A DNA stretch of 64,000 bases from Xenorhabdus ehlersii (GTDB lineage: Bacteria > Pseudomonadota > Gammaproteobacteria > Enterobacterales > Enterobacteriaceae), in the NCBI RefSeq assembly GCF_003610465.1, contig NZ_RAQI01000005.1:124001-188000 (forward strand), in the 5' to 3' direction. This document shows positions 9,262-19,564 of this stretch, piece after piece. The notes under the pieces are model-generated. The model had not been told where the DNA came from. It saw nothing but the letters and a program-made list of their open reading frames with translations, and ran no database searches. Each line of letters begins with the position of its first letter. Within the stretch, counting starts at the first letter, position 1. Both the position numbers and the translations under genes were made by a program.

Positions 9262-11970
9262 ATGCTGATTAAATTACTGACAAAGATTTTTGGTAGCCGT
9301 AATGACCGTACCTTGCGTCGTTTGCGCAAAGTGGTTGATGAAATCAGCCGCATGGAGCCGGATTTTGAAAAACTCTCTGATGAAGAACTGAAAGCGAAGA
9401 CAGAGCAATTTCGTGCCCGTTTAAAAGAGGGAGAATCACTGGATAAAATTCTGCCAGAAGCGTTTGCTACTGTGCGTGAAGCCAGTAAACGTGTATTTGG
9501 TATGCGTCACTTTGATGTGCAGCTACTGGGCGGGATGGTCTTGAATGAACGCTGTATAGCAGAGATGCGTACAGGTGAAGGTAAAACACTGACCGCAACA
9601 TTGCCAGCTTATCTTAATGCCCTAAGTGGTAAAGGCGTTCACATTGTGACCGTGAACGATTACCTGGCACAGCGCGATGCTGAAAATAACCGCCCACTGT
9701 TTGAGTTTCTTGGTTTGAGTGTCGGCATTAACTTACCGGGTATGCCAGCACCGGCAAAACGTGAAGCTTATGCTAGGGATATCACTTACGGTACTAACAA
9801 TGAGTTTGGCTTTGACTATTTGCGTGACAATATGGCATTTAGTCCAGAAGAGCGAGTTCAACGCAAATTGCACTATGCGTTGGTGGACGAAGTTGACTCG
9901 ATTCTGATCGACGAAGCTCGTACCCCACTGATTATTTCTGGACCTGCGGAAGACAGCTCTGAGCTTTATATCAAAGTAGACAAGCTGATCCCGAAACTGG
10001 TTCGTCAGGAGAAAGAGGATTCAGATACCTTCCAAGGGGAAGGACATTTCTCTGTTGATGAAAAAGCACGCCAAGTCAACCTGACAGAGCGTGGCCTGAT
10101 ATTGATTGAAGAGTTATTGGTGGATGCCAAATTGATGGATGAAGGCGAATCCTTGTATTCACCGACTAATATCATGCTGATGCACCATGTGACAGCCGCT
10201 CTGCGCGCTCATGCTCTGTTTACCCGCGATGTTGATTATATCGTTAAAGAAGGCGAGGTTATCATCGTTGATGAACATACCGGGCGTACTATGCAAGGAC
10301 GTCGTTGGTCTGATGGCCTGCACCAAGCTGTGGAAGCGAAAGAAGGTGTTGAGATTCAGAATGAAAACCAGACGCTGGCTTCAATCACATTCCAGAACTA
10401 TTTCCGTATATACGAAAAATTGGCAGGGATGACAGGGACAGCCGACACGGAAGCCTTTGAATTCAGATCCATTTATAAACTAGATACCATCGTTATTCCA
10501 ACTAATCGCCCAATGATCCGTCAGGATTTATCGGATCTGGTCTATATGACAGAAGTGGAAAAAATTGAGGCGATCATTGAAGACATTAGAGAGCGGACAA
10601 GTAATGGGCAGCCTGTTTTGGTGGGGACAATATCGATTGAGAAATCGGAATTGGTGTCTAACGCATTAACGAAAGCAGGTATTGCACATAACGTTCTGAA
10701 CGCAAAATTCCACGCATTGGAAGCTGACATCATCGCGCAGGCTGGTCAGGCTGGTACAGTGACGATTGCAACCAACATGGCGGGACGTGGTACAGACATC
10801 ATGTTGGGGGGGAGTTGGCAGTCGGAAATCGCTAAATTGGAAGAGCCAACTGAAGCACAAATCGAGAAAATCAAGGCAGAATGGCAAGAGCGCCATGATG
10901 CGGTATTGGCAGCAGGCGGCTTACATATTATCGGTACGGAACGTCATGAATCACGCCGTATAGATAACCAGTTACGTGGTCGAGCAGGCCGTCAGGGTGA
11001 TGCGGGTTCTTCACGTTTCTACCTCTCAATGGAAGATTCCTTGATGCGCATTTTTGCTTCCGATCGTGTGACCGGTATGATGCGTAAACTTGGTATGCAG
11101 CCAGGGGAAGCAATTGAGCACCCATGGGTGACTAAAGCTATTGCGAATGCTCAGCGTAAAGTTGAGAGCCGTAACTTTGATATCCGTAAACAATTGCTGG
11201 AATATGATGATGTTGCGAACGATCAGCGCAGGGCAATTTATGCTCAGCGTAACGACTTGCTTGATGTGAGTGATGTTAGCGAAACTATCACCAGCATCCG
11301 AGAAGATGTCTTCAAGGCAACAATTGATGCTTACATTCCACCGCAATCATTGGAAGAAATGTGGGATGTTGAAGGATTGCAAGAACGTTTAAGCAACGAT
11401 TTCGATTTGAATCTGCCAGTCAAAGAGTGGTTGGACAAAGAGCCTGAATTGCACGAAGAAACATTGCGTGAACGTATTCTTGAGAAGGCGATAGAAGTTT
11501 ATAAGCAAAAAGAAGAAATTGTCGGTGCAGAAATGATGCGTAACTTTGAAAAAGGCATCATGTTGCAAACCCTGGATACATTGTGGAAAGAGCACCTGGC
11601 AGCGATGGATTACCTCCGTCAAGGCATTCACTTGCGTGGTTACGCTCAGAAAGATCCAAAACAAGAGTACAAACGCGAATCTTTTGCCATGTTTGCCAAT
11701 ATGCTGGAATCACTGAAATATGAAGTGATCAGTACCTTGAGCAAAGTTCAGGTTAGAATGCCGGAAGAAGTTGAGGCGCTTGAACAGCAGCGTCGTGAAG
11801 AAGCTGAGCGTTTGGCAAAACAACAACATTTGAGTCATGAAGTTGAACAGGGTGCGTTGATGTCAAAGGCCGAAGCTCAAATAGCAACGGGAGAACGTAA
11901 AGTTGGACGCAATGATCCTTGCCCATGTGGTTCTGGTAAAAAATATAAGCATTGCCACGGTCGCTTATAA
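9262..11970 (+). CDS. secA: SecA, preprotein translocase motor ATPase
   Basis: Drives post-translational export through SecYEG. The 902 residues (E. coli 901) include the Walker A region [11 protein letters not shown] near residue 102, the DEAD-like Walker [13 protein letters not shown] near residue 208, the helicase motif [10 protein letters not shown], and a C-terminal zinc-binding tail [14 protein letters not shown] that contacts SecB and phospholipid. The start [17 protein letters not shown] agrees with the E. coli protein. Expression is probably coupled to secM stalling, because the 93-nt spacer separates the two genes as in E. coli. Confidence 0.98.
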   Translation: MLIKLLTKIFGSRNDRTLRRLRKVVDEISRMEPDFEKLSDEELKAKTEQFRARLKEGESLDKILPEAFATVREASKRVFGMRHFDVQLLGGMVLNERCIAEMRTGEGKTLTATLPAYLNALSGKGVHIVTVNDYLAQRDAENNRPLFEFLGLSVGINLPGMPAPAKREAYARDITYGTNNEFGFDYLRDNMAFSPEERVQRKLHYALVDEVDSILIDEARTPLIISGPAEDSSELYIKVDKLIPKLVRQEKEDSDTFQGEGHFSVDEKARQVNLTERGLILIEELLVDAKLMDEGESLYSPTNIMLMHHVTAALRAHALFTRDVDYIVKEGEVIIVDEHTGRTMQGRRWSDGLHQAVEAKEGVEIQNENQTLASITFQNYFRIYEKLAGMTGTADTEAFEFRSIYKLDTIVIPTNRPMIRQDLSDLVYMTEVEKIEAIIEDIRERTSNGQPVLVGTISIEKSELVSNALTKAGIAHNVLNAKFHALEADIIAQAGQAGTVTIATNMAGRGTDIMLGGSWQSEIAKLEEPTEAQIEKIKAEWQERHDAVLAAGGLHIIGTERHESRRIDNQLRGRAGRQGDAGSSRFYLSMEDSLMRIFASDRVTGMMRKLGMQPGEAIEHPWVTKAIANAQRKVESRNFDIRKQLLEYDDVANDQRRAIYAQRNDLLDVSDVSETITSIREDVFKATIDAYIPPQSLEEMWDVEGLQERLSNDFDLNLPVKEWLDKEPELHEETLRERILEKAIEVYKQKEEIVGAEMMRNFEKGIMLQTLDTLWKEHLAAMDYLRQGIHLRGYAQKDPKQEYKRESFAMFANMLESLKYEVISTLSKVQVRMPEEVEALEQQRREEAERLAKQQHLSHEVEQGALMSKAEAQIATGERKVGRNDPCPCGSGKKYKHCHGRL

Positions 11971-11999
11971 GTAGAGTGAGTTTATAAGCAAAAAATTCG

Positions 12000-12029
12000 T
12001 GCCAGTGGCGAATTCAGTTACCACTGGCA
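12000..12029. terminator. Hairpin between convergent secA and ABC-F gene
   Basis: Perfect 9-bp inverted repeat TGCCAGTGG / CCACTGGCA separated by 12 nt, 30 nt after the secA stop. It lacks a clean T-run, so termination is probable but not certain. It could serve both convergent genes. Confidence 0.5.
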
Positions 12030-12117
12030 TGGGTTAATTTATCGAAAACCCTTAGATCTTATTCTGCAAGAATATTCTTCAATGGAACTTGCTTAAGAAA
12101 TAGATTTGAGGGTTTTG

Positions 12118-13701
12118 TCACAATACTAATTCCTGCATGTTGCCTACATTTTCAATGAAATTATCGTCGTGGGAAATAAGTACCATCGCTCCTGTATAAT
12201 CATGTAGCGCTTTTTGCAGCAGTTCACGTGATTCAATATCCAGATGATTATCTGGTTCATCCAATAACAGTAGGGCAGGTGCATATGGCCCACAAAACAG
12301 GCAAGCCAGCGCGACCTTAAGTTGTTCTCCTCCACTGAGATAACCGATAGGTTTCAAGGCTTCCTCACCGCGAATACGCAATTGTGCCAACCGAGTACGG
12401 TAACGATCTTCTGTCCAGCCTGGTGACTGTAATTGAAAGTTATGTAGCGCAGATTGGTTTTTATCAAGGAACGAAAAATGCTGATCCATCAGACTGTGTG
12501 AAGAAGTGATACGACAGATACCCTGTTTCGGAACCAGTGAACCTGTCATTACCTTTAATAAGGTGGATTTTCCGCTGCCATTTTTACCTGTGATAGCGAT
12601 CCGATCACCATTATTGATGGTTAAACTAATGGGAGTGCCGGAGCCGAAGGGCAGAATGACATCCTGAAGATAAAGTAACGGAGAAGTTGCTGCTTGTGGA
12701 GTCGCAACAGCGATTGACAGCGGATCGATAATTTCGAGTTTTGCTCTGGCTTCTGTAGCTAATGAAGAGCTGCGTTGCAATCGCTCTTCATTTTGTTTTG
12801 CTATCCGTGATAATGTTGCTTCTGAGCGTCCTAATGCGTGATCAAGAAGGATTTTAGCCTGATTGGCATTTTCCCGCCGTTGCTTACCCTGAATTTGCCT
12901 TTTGCTGATCTTCTCACGATCTTTTTGCTTATCACGTAAGGCTTGTTTTAGGCTTTTTCTGGTTTGCTCCACTTCACGTTGAATGTCCAGCTGGAGTTGC
13001 TCTTTACTTTCCAGCCAGATTTCCCATCCACCGATACTGCGGGATAACCCTAATCCGCTGAGTTCGTAAACAACTGATACATGCTGTAATAGTTGGCTAT
13101 CATGGGTAACCAGCATAACTCCGCCATCAAAAGCACTTAACCATTGAACCAGCCAAAGGCGGCCTTGTCGATCAAGGTGATTGCTTGGTTCATCCAGAAT
13201 CATAAAACCTGCGCTTTGACGCTTCAGCGCCAACAACCTGATCCGTGTTTGTTCTCCACCGCTCAAGGAATTAAAAGGTTGATTTAATACGCTTGGATTG
13301 AGTTCACCTTCTGCCAGTAAAGATTCAGTTTGAAATTGCCAATCCCAGTTTCCTTCCATAGCATCAAAATCTGCTTCATCACCAACCCCAGCCAGGACAC
13401 GTTCATTGGCTTTCATGATTTTGGTTAATCCCAGCATATCCGCGGCATTACCGGAAAAAGGTGTTAAATCTTGTGACAAATAGCCCACCTCACAAAAATG
13501 TCTTACACTACCTTCTGTGGGAAGGGTCTGCTGTGCCAGTATTGATGCCAGCCAGGATTTACCAATACCATTGCGTCCAACTAACGCATGTTGTTCTGCA
13601 TTTAAAAATATATCGATACCAGAAAATAGGGGCGTTGTTTCACCAGAAAATTGATAGGCGATTTGCCGTGCTTCGATCAATGATTGAACGTCATTTAGCA
13701 T
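12118..13701 (-). CDS. ABC-F family ATPase (soluble, two ABC domains)
   Basis: A 527-residue protein with two complete ABC cassettes and no membrane segments. Domain 1 has Walker A GRNGIGKSW (about 42-50), signature LSGGEQ (146) and Walker B MILDEPSNHLD (167). Domain 2 has Walker A GKNGSGKST (372), signature LSGGEQ (455) and Walker B LLLLDEPDNHLD (477). Between them lies a charged coiled-coil-like linker (KQALRDKQKDREKISKRQIQ), the P-site tRNA interaction motif region of ABC-F proteins, which act on ribosomes. Whether this member gives antibiotic resistance or is a housekeeping translation factor cannot be told from sequence. E. coli has no gene between secA and mutT. Confidence 0.88.
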   Translation of the reverse strand: MLNDVQSLIEARQIAYQFSGETTPLFSGIDIFLNAEQHALVGRNGIGKSWLASILAQQTLPTEGSVRHFCEVGYLSQDLTPFSGNAADMLGLTKIMKANERVLAGVGDEADFDAMEGNWDWQFQTESLLAEGELNPSVLNQPFNSLSGGEQTRIRLLALKRQSAGFMILDEPSNHLDRQGRLWLVQWLSAFDGGVMLVTHDSQLLQHVSVVYELSGLGLSRSIGGWEIWLESKEQLQLDIQREVEQTRKSLKQALRDKQKDREKISKRQIQGKQRRENANQAKILLDHALGRSEATLSRIAKQNEERLQRSSSLATEARAKLEIIDPLSIAVATPQAATSPLLYLQDVILPFGSGTPISLTINNGDRIAITGKNGSGKSTLLKVMTGSLVPKQGICRITSSHSLMDQHFSFLDKNQSALHNFQLQSPGWTEDRYRTRLAQLRIRGEEALKPIGYLSGGEQLKVALACLFCGPYAPALLLLDEPDNHLDIESRELLQKALHDYTGAMVLISHDDNFIENVGNMQELVL

Positions 13702-13931
13702 AAACCGTGCGTCCTTAATTCTTAAAATAGTTATTTCAATCTATTTGTAGGTTAATTTCTGACACTGTTTACAGCTTGTTTTCACATGATTTGTTTTTTC
13801 CAGAGAGGTAATTGGTAATAAAAAGCGATTACACTTTGCATGAAATACAAATTTGCGGCTTAAACTCATTCTAATGTAATCTGCAAGGGATAGTTACTTA
13901 AGTTGAATAATAGACGGTAAGAAAAGCGATT

Positions 13932-14336
13932 ATGGAAAAAAAACATCTGCATATTGCAGCAGGTATTATTAAAAATAGCAATGATGAAATTTTTATCACT
14001 CAGCGTAGGGCTGATTCACATATGGGTGGTTTTTGGGAGTTCCCTGGAGGAAAACTTGAACAGGGAGAAACACCTGAACAAGCATTGATTAGAGAATTAA
14101 AGGAAGAAGTTGGGATCACAGTAACGCATTGTGAATTAATTGACACCATCAAACATGATTTTCCTGATAGAAGTATCACCCTTGATTTTTTCCTGGTTGA
14201 TGAATGGAAAGATAAGCCGTTTGGTAAAGAAGGGCAACCTTCCCGTTGGGTTTTACAATCAGAATTAATTGCTGATGAATTTCCTCCAGCAAACCGTAGT
14301 ATTGTCGGCTTTCTAACCCAAAATGGTTCACGCTAA
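13932..14336 (+). CDS. mutT: MutT, 8-oxo-dGTP diphosphatase
   Basis: Nudix hydrolase that removes 8-oxo-dGTP from the nucleotide pool and so prevents A:T to C:G transversions. The 134 residues match E. coli MutT (129) in size and start (MEKKHLHIAAGII). The Nudix box is intact: G40, E46, then RELKEEVGI at residues 54-62, following GGFWEFPGG. It lies downstream of secA as in E. coli, but the ABC-F gene is inserted between them on the opposite strand, so mutT must have its own promoter in the 230-nt gap. Confidence 0.95.
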   Translation: MEKKHLHIAAGIIKNSNDEIFITQRRADSHMGGFWEFPGGKLEQGETPEQALIRELKEEVGITVTHCELIDTIKHDFPDRSITLDFFLVDEWKDKPFGKEGQPSRWVLQSELIADEFPPANRSIVGFLTQNGSR

Positions 14337-14373
14337 AGGATTTTTAATAAATTAGGGTGGTTAAATCATTCAA

Positions 14374-14408
14374 TATAAGCGGCGCCAAATAAAACAGGCA
14401 CCGCTATA
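14374..14408. terminator. Bidirectional hairpin between mutT and yacG
   Basis: Imperfect inverted repeat TATAAGCGGCGCC / GGCACCGCTATA lies between convergent mutT and yacG. No long T-run follows on either side. It is likely a shared terminator or transcription boundary. Confidence 0.5.
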
Positions 14409-14434
14409 ACATACGTTACGTGATATTACTTATA

Positions 14435-14629
14435 TTATTCAGGCTGTTCGCTCCAGTTATCATTTTCTGAACAGTCACTTTGGCTTGCTATTCGTTTTTC
14501 TTCGCTGGCCCATTCACCCAAGTCGATTAATTGGCAACGTTTACTGCAAAATGGGCGATATGGACTAATTTCTCCCCATACTACCGTGTTGCCACACGTT
14601 GGACATTCGACAGTCAATACTTCAGACAT
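14435..14629 (-). CDS. yacG: YacG, DNA gyrase inhibitor / zinc-finger protein
   Basis: A 64-residue protein with a Cys4 zinc knuckle (C9, C12, C28, C32) in the setting [12 protein letters not shown]...[14 protein letters not shown], followed by EWASEE and an acidic tail. In E. coli YacG binds GyrB and inhibits gyrase. The gene is downstream of zapD on the same strand, as in E. coli, but about 185 nt separate them and that gap contains a decayed palindromic repeat. Confidence 0.94.
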   Translation of the reverse strand: MSEVLTVECPTCGNTVVWGEISPYRPFCSKRCQLIDLGEWASEEKRIASQSDCSENDNWSEQPE

Positions 14630-14657
14630 AATACACTCTCCCGCTTGATTTGAAGGT

Positions 14658-14814
14658 CATACCCTCCATTCTCATATCGCAGCTTTGTTAGCTGAACTCA
14701 TTGTTTCAGTGATGTATTGATAAATGCAGAGTTATATAAATACAGAATGAGTCATGTTATTGGGAGTTTATTCCCTTACTGTCGTTCTGCAATTTTAAAT
14801 CTATTGGACATATG
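14658..14814. repeat. Full-length, diverged palindromic MITE-like repeat (family 1)
   Basis: Between yacG and zapD. The left end TCATACCCTCCATTCTCAT leads into CGCAGCTTTGTTAGCTG; the right end runs through GGGAGTTTATTC and TTCTGCAATTTTAAATC to CTATTGGACATATG. These are diverged versions of the ends and interior of a repeat I recall as abundant in Xenorhabdus and Photorhabdus. The right end abuts the zapD stop codon. No coding potential. Confidence 0.6.
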
Positions 14815-15573
14815 TTAACAGCAGGCCAATTCAAATGACAAATGGGCAGGTACAACACCATGCTCACTCTCCATTGGTAAAAAACGGATGGCGAAACGTG
14901 TTTTGTAGCCGGAGACTTGTGGGTAAACCAATGTATCTGGTACCACGTCCAATTTTAATCTCAACAAATCGGCTTCATCGGCATTCCCCTGATAAAATCC
15001 GTTATGGCTGATTTTAGGGGTGAAAACGGCGGAGTGGCGTATGAGTTCCAGAATGCTTTCTAAGGCTTGTTGTAATGGACGAAGGCTGTCCAGCCAGGCT
15101 GTGACGGATTTATCCCTGACAGATTGTGGCAAATGCAGCCACAGGTGCAATGTTGGCAAGTCAAAACTACAACATCCTCCAGGAATGCTGAGACGTTGAC
15201 GTACCATGCTGATAATACGATCTTCTTTGATAAATTGGTTAAGCCGTGGAGCTTGGTTCAAGGCAATACTGCGTTCTTTAAGTTGCTCTGTCAAACTATG
15301 GATCATAGCCGTATCGGCATTCGGAGCGCCGAGCCATTGTTTTAATTTCGCTTGCTGGCGATCCAACTCTTTCAATAGCTCAGAGCGGACTTCACCGCGT
15401 TCCATGATCTCAATTAATTCAGCAATTGTACGGAAAAACGAAAGGCTACTCGCCTGAGAATCCAGATGACGTTGTTTTTCCAACTGTTGCAGTGAAGACT
15501 CAATCCTCAACCATGAACGCATTTTTTCATTGAGTGGATGTTCAAAAATAATAGTGGAGGTTGCATCACTCAT
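14815..15573 (-). CDS. zapD: ZapD, Z-ring associated protein
   Basis: Cytoplasmic protein that bundles FtsZ filaments and stabilises the Z-ring. The 252 residues are close to E. coli ZapD (247) and share the start region [19 protein letters not shown] and the conserved core [18 protein letters not shown]. The fold is an N-terminal helical domain plus a beta-rich C-terminal domain. It overlaps the end of coaE by 8 nt, so coaE-zapD-yacG form a reverse-strand operon. Confidence 0.95.
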   Translation of the reverse strand: MSDATSTIIFEHPLNEKMRSWLRIESSLQQLEKQRHLDSQASSLSFFRTIAELIEIMERGEVRSELLKELDRQQAKLKQWLGAPNADTAMIHSLTEQLKERSIALNQAPRLNQFIKEDRIISMVRQRLSIPGGCCSFDLPTLHLWLHLPQSVRDKSVTAWLDSLRPLQQALESILELIRHSAVFTPKISHNGFYQGNADEADLLRLKLDVVPDTLVYPQVSGYKTRFAIRFLPMESEHGVVPAHLSFELACC

Positions 15574-16189
15574 TACGGTTTTCCTGTCTGACTGATTTTG
15601 CTTGTTTTAAATACTGTTGATGTAGCTCGACCACACGAGAGGTAATATCCTGTTCACTGTTGTGGTTAACGATGACATCATCTGCCTTTTCCAGTCTGTC
15701 CTGACGGCTGGCCTGTGCAGCCAGAATATTTTCTACTTGCTCACGGCTTACTCCATCACGAGCCATGGTTCGGGTAATCTGTACTTCAACTGGGACATCA
15801 ACAACTAAAACACGCTCTGCCAAATGCATTAAATTGTTTTCAATGAGCAAAGGAACTACCCAGATGACATAGGAGGCAGTCACCTGGTTTAATTGCCGCT
15901 GTGTTTCTATTTGGATCAGTGGATGTAAAAGTGCATTGAGCCACTGTTTCTCTTCTGGGGCAGCAAAAATTTTTTGGCGCAACATGGCACGATTAAGGCT
16001 GCCATTGGGCAATAATATATCGGCCCCAAAGTGTTCTGTGATTGCTTGTAGTGCGGGGGTGCCAGGCGCTACAACTTCTCTGGCGATAATATCTGCATCA
16101 ACAAGCGGGACACCAAGGGATGAAAATACATTAGAGATAGTCGTTTTACCGCTACCAATTCCACCCGTAAGTGCAACAATATAAGTCAT
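15566..16189 (-). CDS. coaE: CoaE, dephospho-CoA kinase
   Basis: Phosphorylates the ribose 3'-OH of dephospho-CoA, the last step of coenzyme A synthesis. The 207 residues match the family (E. coli 206). The P-loop GGIGSGKTT occupies residues 9-17, and the kinase lid segment [20 protein letters not shown] and a conserved substrate segment ([16 protein letters not shown]) are visible. Upstream, 132 nt separate it from the hofC stop; E. coli guaC, which lies there, is missing. Confidence 0.96.
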   Translation of the reverse strand: MTYIVALTGGIGSGKTTISNVFSSLGVPLVDADIIAREVVAPGTPALQAITEHFGADILLPNGSLNRAMLRQKIFAAPEEKQWLNALLHPLIQIETQRQLNQVTASYVIWVVPLLIENNLMHLAERVLVVDVPVEVQITRTMARDGVSREQVENILAAQASRQDRLEKADDVIVNHNSEQDITSRVVELHQQYLKQAKSVRQENRNE

Positions 16190-16321
16190 TCTATCCCTTT
16201 AAATATCTCTGATAGCATAATCAAATTGTAACTCAAGGGAAGCTGATGGGCTATAAACAAACACGTACAATTCTTGCTTTGGCAGTTTTGAGAAAAGATA
16301 ACAAAACATGTAAATACCTTG

Positions 16322-17521
16322 TTAGGTTAATATGGCGCCTAATTGAAAAATGGGCAGGTACATAGCCAGTAATAATAAACCGACAATCAAAGCCATTATT
16401 AACATCAACAAAGGTTCTAATGATTGAACCAAACTATCAGCAAGGTTGATTGACTTTTCTTGATACCATTCTGCAAGATTGAATAAAAATAATTCTAATT
16501 CTCCTGATTCTTCACCTATCATGATAAATTGTTGGCATAACGCAGGAAAATATGCTGTTTGTTTCAATGCGTCACTCATTGGAATGCCTTGTTGAATTTG
16601 CCTGTGCAGGTTTTTCACTCCAGCGATAAAAACAGGATGCTGAGTTGCACTGAGGGCACATTCAAGCCCTGTCATTAGTGTTAATCCCGCTTTCTGTGTC
16701 ATAAACAGAATATGAAATATTTGATTAGTTTGTTGATAAATCGTGAGTTGTTTAAAAATAGGGAGTCTCAGGAAGAACATTTTTTCTTTTGCTTTAAAAA
16801 TGGGAAAACGGTGACGTAGCCATAGATAACTGGTTAATAATATAAATATTATTAACAGTAGTAATACGCCATGATGGATTAATAAATCAGAACCTGATAG
16901 AACCCACCGTGTTAACAAGGGCAGGGTGGCATTTAGCGAAGAATAGACTTGTCGGAATTCTGGCAGAACAAAAATCAACATCAGAATAATAACCAAAAAG
17001 CTCACAAAAGCGACTATCAAGGGATAGTGATAAGCCTTTTGAATTTTCTTCCCCAGCTTATTTTGCTGTTCCAACCGACTAATGATTAATTGGCAGCAGT
17101 TTTCAAGCTGCCCGGTTTGTTCTCCTACTGCGATAAGTTGACAAAACAAGGGAGAAAATAGCTTCGGATAGTGTTCGAGTGTGGCGGAGAATGCTTCTCC
17201 CTGACGAATTTTCTGAATTATATCCGCCAATACACATCGCCAGAGAGCATATTTACACTCTTGCAGTAAAATAGTCAGTCCCTTGAGTAAAGGGATGCCT
17301 GAAGTCAGTAACGTACTTAACTGGTGAATAAAATGCAGGCGATAGGCAACTTCCTTTTTGCTGTAATAAATAATTTTTTTACATTTAATGGCATAGGGTT
17401 GAAGATCGAGATGGCTGAGGTATTGGAATACACTTTTTTTACTGTGCCCAATACTCTCTCCTGTTATGGCTTTTCCATTCTTGTTAATTGCCTGCCATTG
17501 GTAAATATATTCTATTTTCAT
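16322..17521 (-). CDS. hofC: HofC/PilC, type IV pilus inner-membrane platform protein
   Basis: A 399-residue GspF/PilC-family protein, the platform on which the pilus ATPase acts. Two GspF domains are visible (about residues 60-185 and 265-390), each followed by hydrophobic segments. Three main transmembrane stretches stand out, around YHYPLIVAFVSFLVIILMLI, LLIHHGVLLLLIIFILLT and LEPLLMLIMALIVGLLLL. The motif QLSTLLTSGIPLLKGL is typical. Its start overlaps the hofB stop by 4 nt. Together with hofB and ppdD it is the assembly core, but no retraction ATPase or prepilin peptidase is in the window. Confidence 0.93.
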   Translation of the reverse strand: MKIEYIYQWQAINKNGKAITGESIGHSKKSVFQYLSHLDLQPYAIKCKKIIYYSKKEVAYRLHFIHQLSTLLTSGIPLLKGLTILLQECKYALWRCVLADIIQKIRQGEAFSATLEHYPKLFSPLFCQLIAVGEQTGQLENCCQLIISRLEQQNKLGKKIQKAYHYPLIVAFVSFLVIILMLIFVLPEFRQVYSSLNATLPLLTRWVLSGSDLLIHHGVLLLLIIFILLTSYLWLRHRFPIFKAKEKMFFLRLPIFKQLTIYQQTNQIFHILFMTQKAGLTLMTGLECALSATQHPVFIAGVKNLHRQIQQGIPMSDALKQTAYFPALCQQFIMIGEESGELELFLFNLAEWYQEKSINLADSLVQSLEPLLMLIMALIVGLLLLAMYLPIFQLGAILT

Positions 17522-19038
17522 ACTGTCTCATGGCCTGTAATCTGATAAATCTCTTCAAGAGTGGTTATTCCTTTTTCCGCTAATGTCAGTCCTGCTGAAA
17601 AAAGCGTTGCATCTTGTTGTAAGGCAAGTAAATGTGAAAGGCTGGCGTTAGAACACTCAGACAGGGCTTGCTGGAGTTCAGGTTTGATTTCGAGAAATTC
17701 ATAGATGGCAGTTCTGCCGTAATAACCAGAAAAACAGTGATCACAACCGACCGCATTCCATTTTTTTATAGAGAATGATTGTCTTGTAGAACCTGGTCTT
17801 ACAGAAATAGCCCCCTCTGTTGAACCAGTAATATTAGGGATTTCTGTGGGTATACTGTCTTGTTGTCGACAATGGGGGCAGAGCTTACGAACCAGTCGCT
17901 GTGCAATAATCAATTTCACACATGAGGTTGTGGTATAGCCAGAAATTCCCAGATTATGCAGGCGAGATAACGTATCAATAGTGGAATTGGTATGCAGGGT
18001 TGATAAAACCAAGTGGCCTGTTTGAGCCGCTTTCATTGATATTTCAGCGGTTTCATTGTCACGGATCTCGCCAACCATAATGATATCGGGATCTTGCCGC
18101 AATAATGCCCTGAGGACTTTGGCGAAATCGAGACCAATTTTGTTATTAACAGGCGTTTGGTTGATGCCATTTAAAGGAATTTCGACAGGATCTTCGACAC
18201 TACAGATATTCTTTTGCGCCTGATTTAAATATTGCAGGCAGCTATACAATGTGACAGTTTTCCCGCTACCCGTCGGGCCAGTGACTAAAATCATCCCTTG
18301 TGGTAAATGGAGTTTCTGTTTTAAAAGTTGTAATTGTGGTTCAGGCAGCCCTAACTGTTCCAGAGATAGTTGATGTATGGTATTTAAAATACGCAGGACT
18401 ATTTTTTCCCCATGTAGTGTGGGGAGTGTTGATATACGAATCGCATAACTGTTTTTGTTGTCACTCCAGTCAAATTGCCCATCTTGAGGCTGGCGTTTTT
18501 CAGCAATATTGAGCTTTGCCATAATTTTTAAGCGGGCAGGAATACCCGTATTCATTTGAGGAGGAGGTGCCTGCATGGTATGTAATGTACCATCAACTCG
18601 AATACGTATTTGGTAGCCACGTTGAGATGGTTCAAAGTGAATATCTGAAGCTCTTTTTTGTATTGAAGTTAATATTGTCTGATTAATTAATTGAATAATA
18701 GGTGTGTCTATTTCCTCATCATGGAGATTATTGGTTTGTATTGCATCATTATAATGAGCATGGCGGCTATCAAGGCGATCTATACGGTACGGTTCTTCTT
18801 CATCACTTTCTGAGCAGTAATTTTTTGCTGACATTAATGAATTTTCTTCTGTCAACATTGATTCTATTTTTGCTTGTGGATAAATATCTACATTAACGAT
18901 TAAACCTGAAATAAATCTCAGTGCAGCAATGAAATCCTCATTAGGTGATTTATTACAGGCAATTGTGATCGTATGGAAATCTTTTTTTATAAAAATGGCC
19001 TGATGTCGTTGACACAGTTCTTTTATTTCTTTTTCCAT
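17518..19038 (-). CDS. hofB: HofB/PilB, type IV pilus assembly ATPase
   Basis: GspE-family hexameric ATPase. I choose the ATG at 19038 (MEKEIKELCQRHQAIF) because AAGGA lies 10 nt upstream and the residues align with the E. coli HofB start; an in-frame ATG at 19062 would add eight residues. Length is then 506 residues, longer than E. coli HofB (461). Walker A is GPTGSGKTVT, the Asp box and Walker B region read RQDPDIIMVGEIRD, and a four-cysteine zinc site (CPHC...CDHC) lies near residue 395. It overlaps hofC and follows ppdD by about 100 nt. Confidence 0.92.
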   Translation of the reverse strand: MEKEIKELCQRHQAIFIKKDFHTITIACNKSPNEDFIAALRFISGLIVNVDIYPQAKIESMLTEENSLMSAKNYCSESDEEEPYRIDRLDSRHAHYNDAIQTNNLHDEEIDTPIIQLINQTILTSIQKRASDIHFEPSQRGYQIRIRVDGTLHTMQAPPPQMNTGIPARLKIMAKLNIAEKRQPQDGQFDWSDNKNSYAIRISTLPTLHGEKIVLRILNTIHQLSLEQLGLPEPQLQLLKQKLHLPQGMILVTGPTGSGKTVTLYSCLQYLNQAQKNICSVEDPVEIPLNGINQTPVNNKIGLDFAKVLRALLRQDPDIIMVGEIRDNETAEISMKAAQTGHLVLSTLHTNSTIDTLSRLHNLGISGYTTTSCVKLIIAQRLVRKLCPHCRQQDSIPTEIPNITGSTEGAISVRPGSTRQSFSIKKWNAVGCDHCFSGYYGRTAIYEFLEIKPELQQALSECSNASLSHLLALQQDATLFSAGLTLAEKGITTLEEIYQITGHETV

Positions 19039-19141
19039 TAAGAGATGATCCTTATTTATCATTATCTTTATTTCTTTAATATTGGCGTGACTTAATTGTT
19101 TTCTCTTCCATTTAAAGCCTGTCAGGAATGAAAGGAGGTGT

Positions 19142-19564
19142 TTAAAATTTCAAGGTTTCCTGACATTTTAGTTTTAACGATTCATTTTCAGATTCACAAA
19201 TCGCGTTCCATTGAGTGAAACCAGTCTTCGTATCTTGAATAGGTTTTAACGAGGCATGGAGTCCATTAAGGTTTTGCTGACCCACTATCGTTATCTCCCC
19301 CTCTTTTACTGAGATGGTGCTGATATAGCGGCTATTGTGACCTGATGGAATGGAGGGATGACCAGAGTGACAATTTTTATAATTTTCAGCCTCGAAGCGA
19401 CACAGTTCCACACCAGATTTATAAGGCACAATAGCTTGTAGCATATCGGTTAATGCGGCTTTTTGGATATATCCCTGATAACTGGGAATGGCAATTGCGC
19501 CGAGAATAGACACGATAGCCATAACAACCATCACTTCAATTAATGTAAATCCTTGTTGCTTCAT
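19142..19564 (-). CDS. ppdD: PpdD, type IV prepilin-like protein
   Basis: A 140-residue class III prepilin. The leader MKQQG is followed by the cleavage and methylation site FTLIEVMVVMAIVSILGAIA, with glutamate at mature position 5 and a hydrophobic helix up to about residue 28. Two cysteine pairs (VELCRFE/NYKNC and ICESE/LKCQE) could form the C-terminal disulfide of a major pilin. It is the first gene of the reverse-strand ppdD-hofB-hofC set. In E. coli nadC lies between ppdD and ampD; here it is absent. Confidence 0.92.
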   Translation of the reverse strand: MKQQGFTLIEVMVVMAIVSILGAIAIPSYQGYIQKAALTDMLQAIVPYKSGVELCRFEAENYKNCHSGHPSIPSGHNSRYISTISVKEGEITIVGQQNLNGLHASLKPIQDTKTGFTQWNAICESENESLKLKCQETLKF

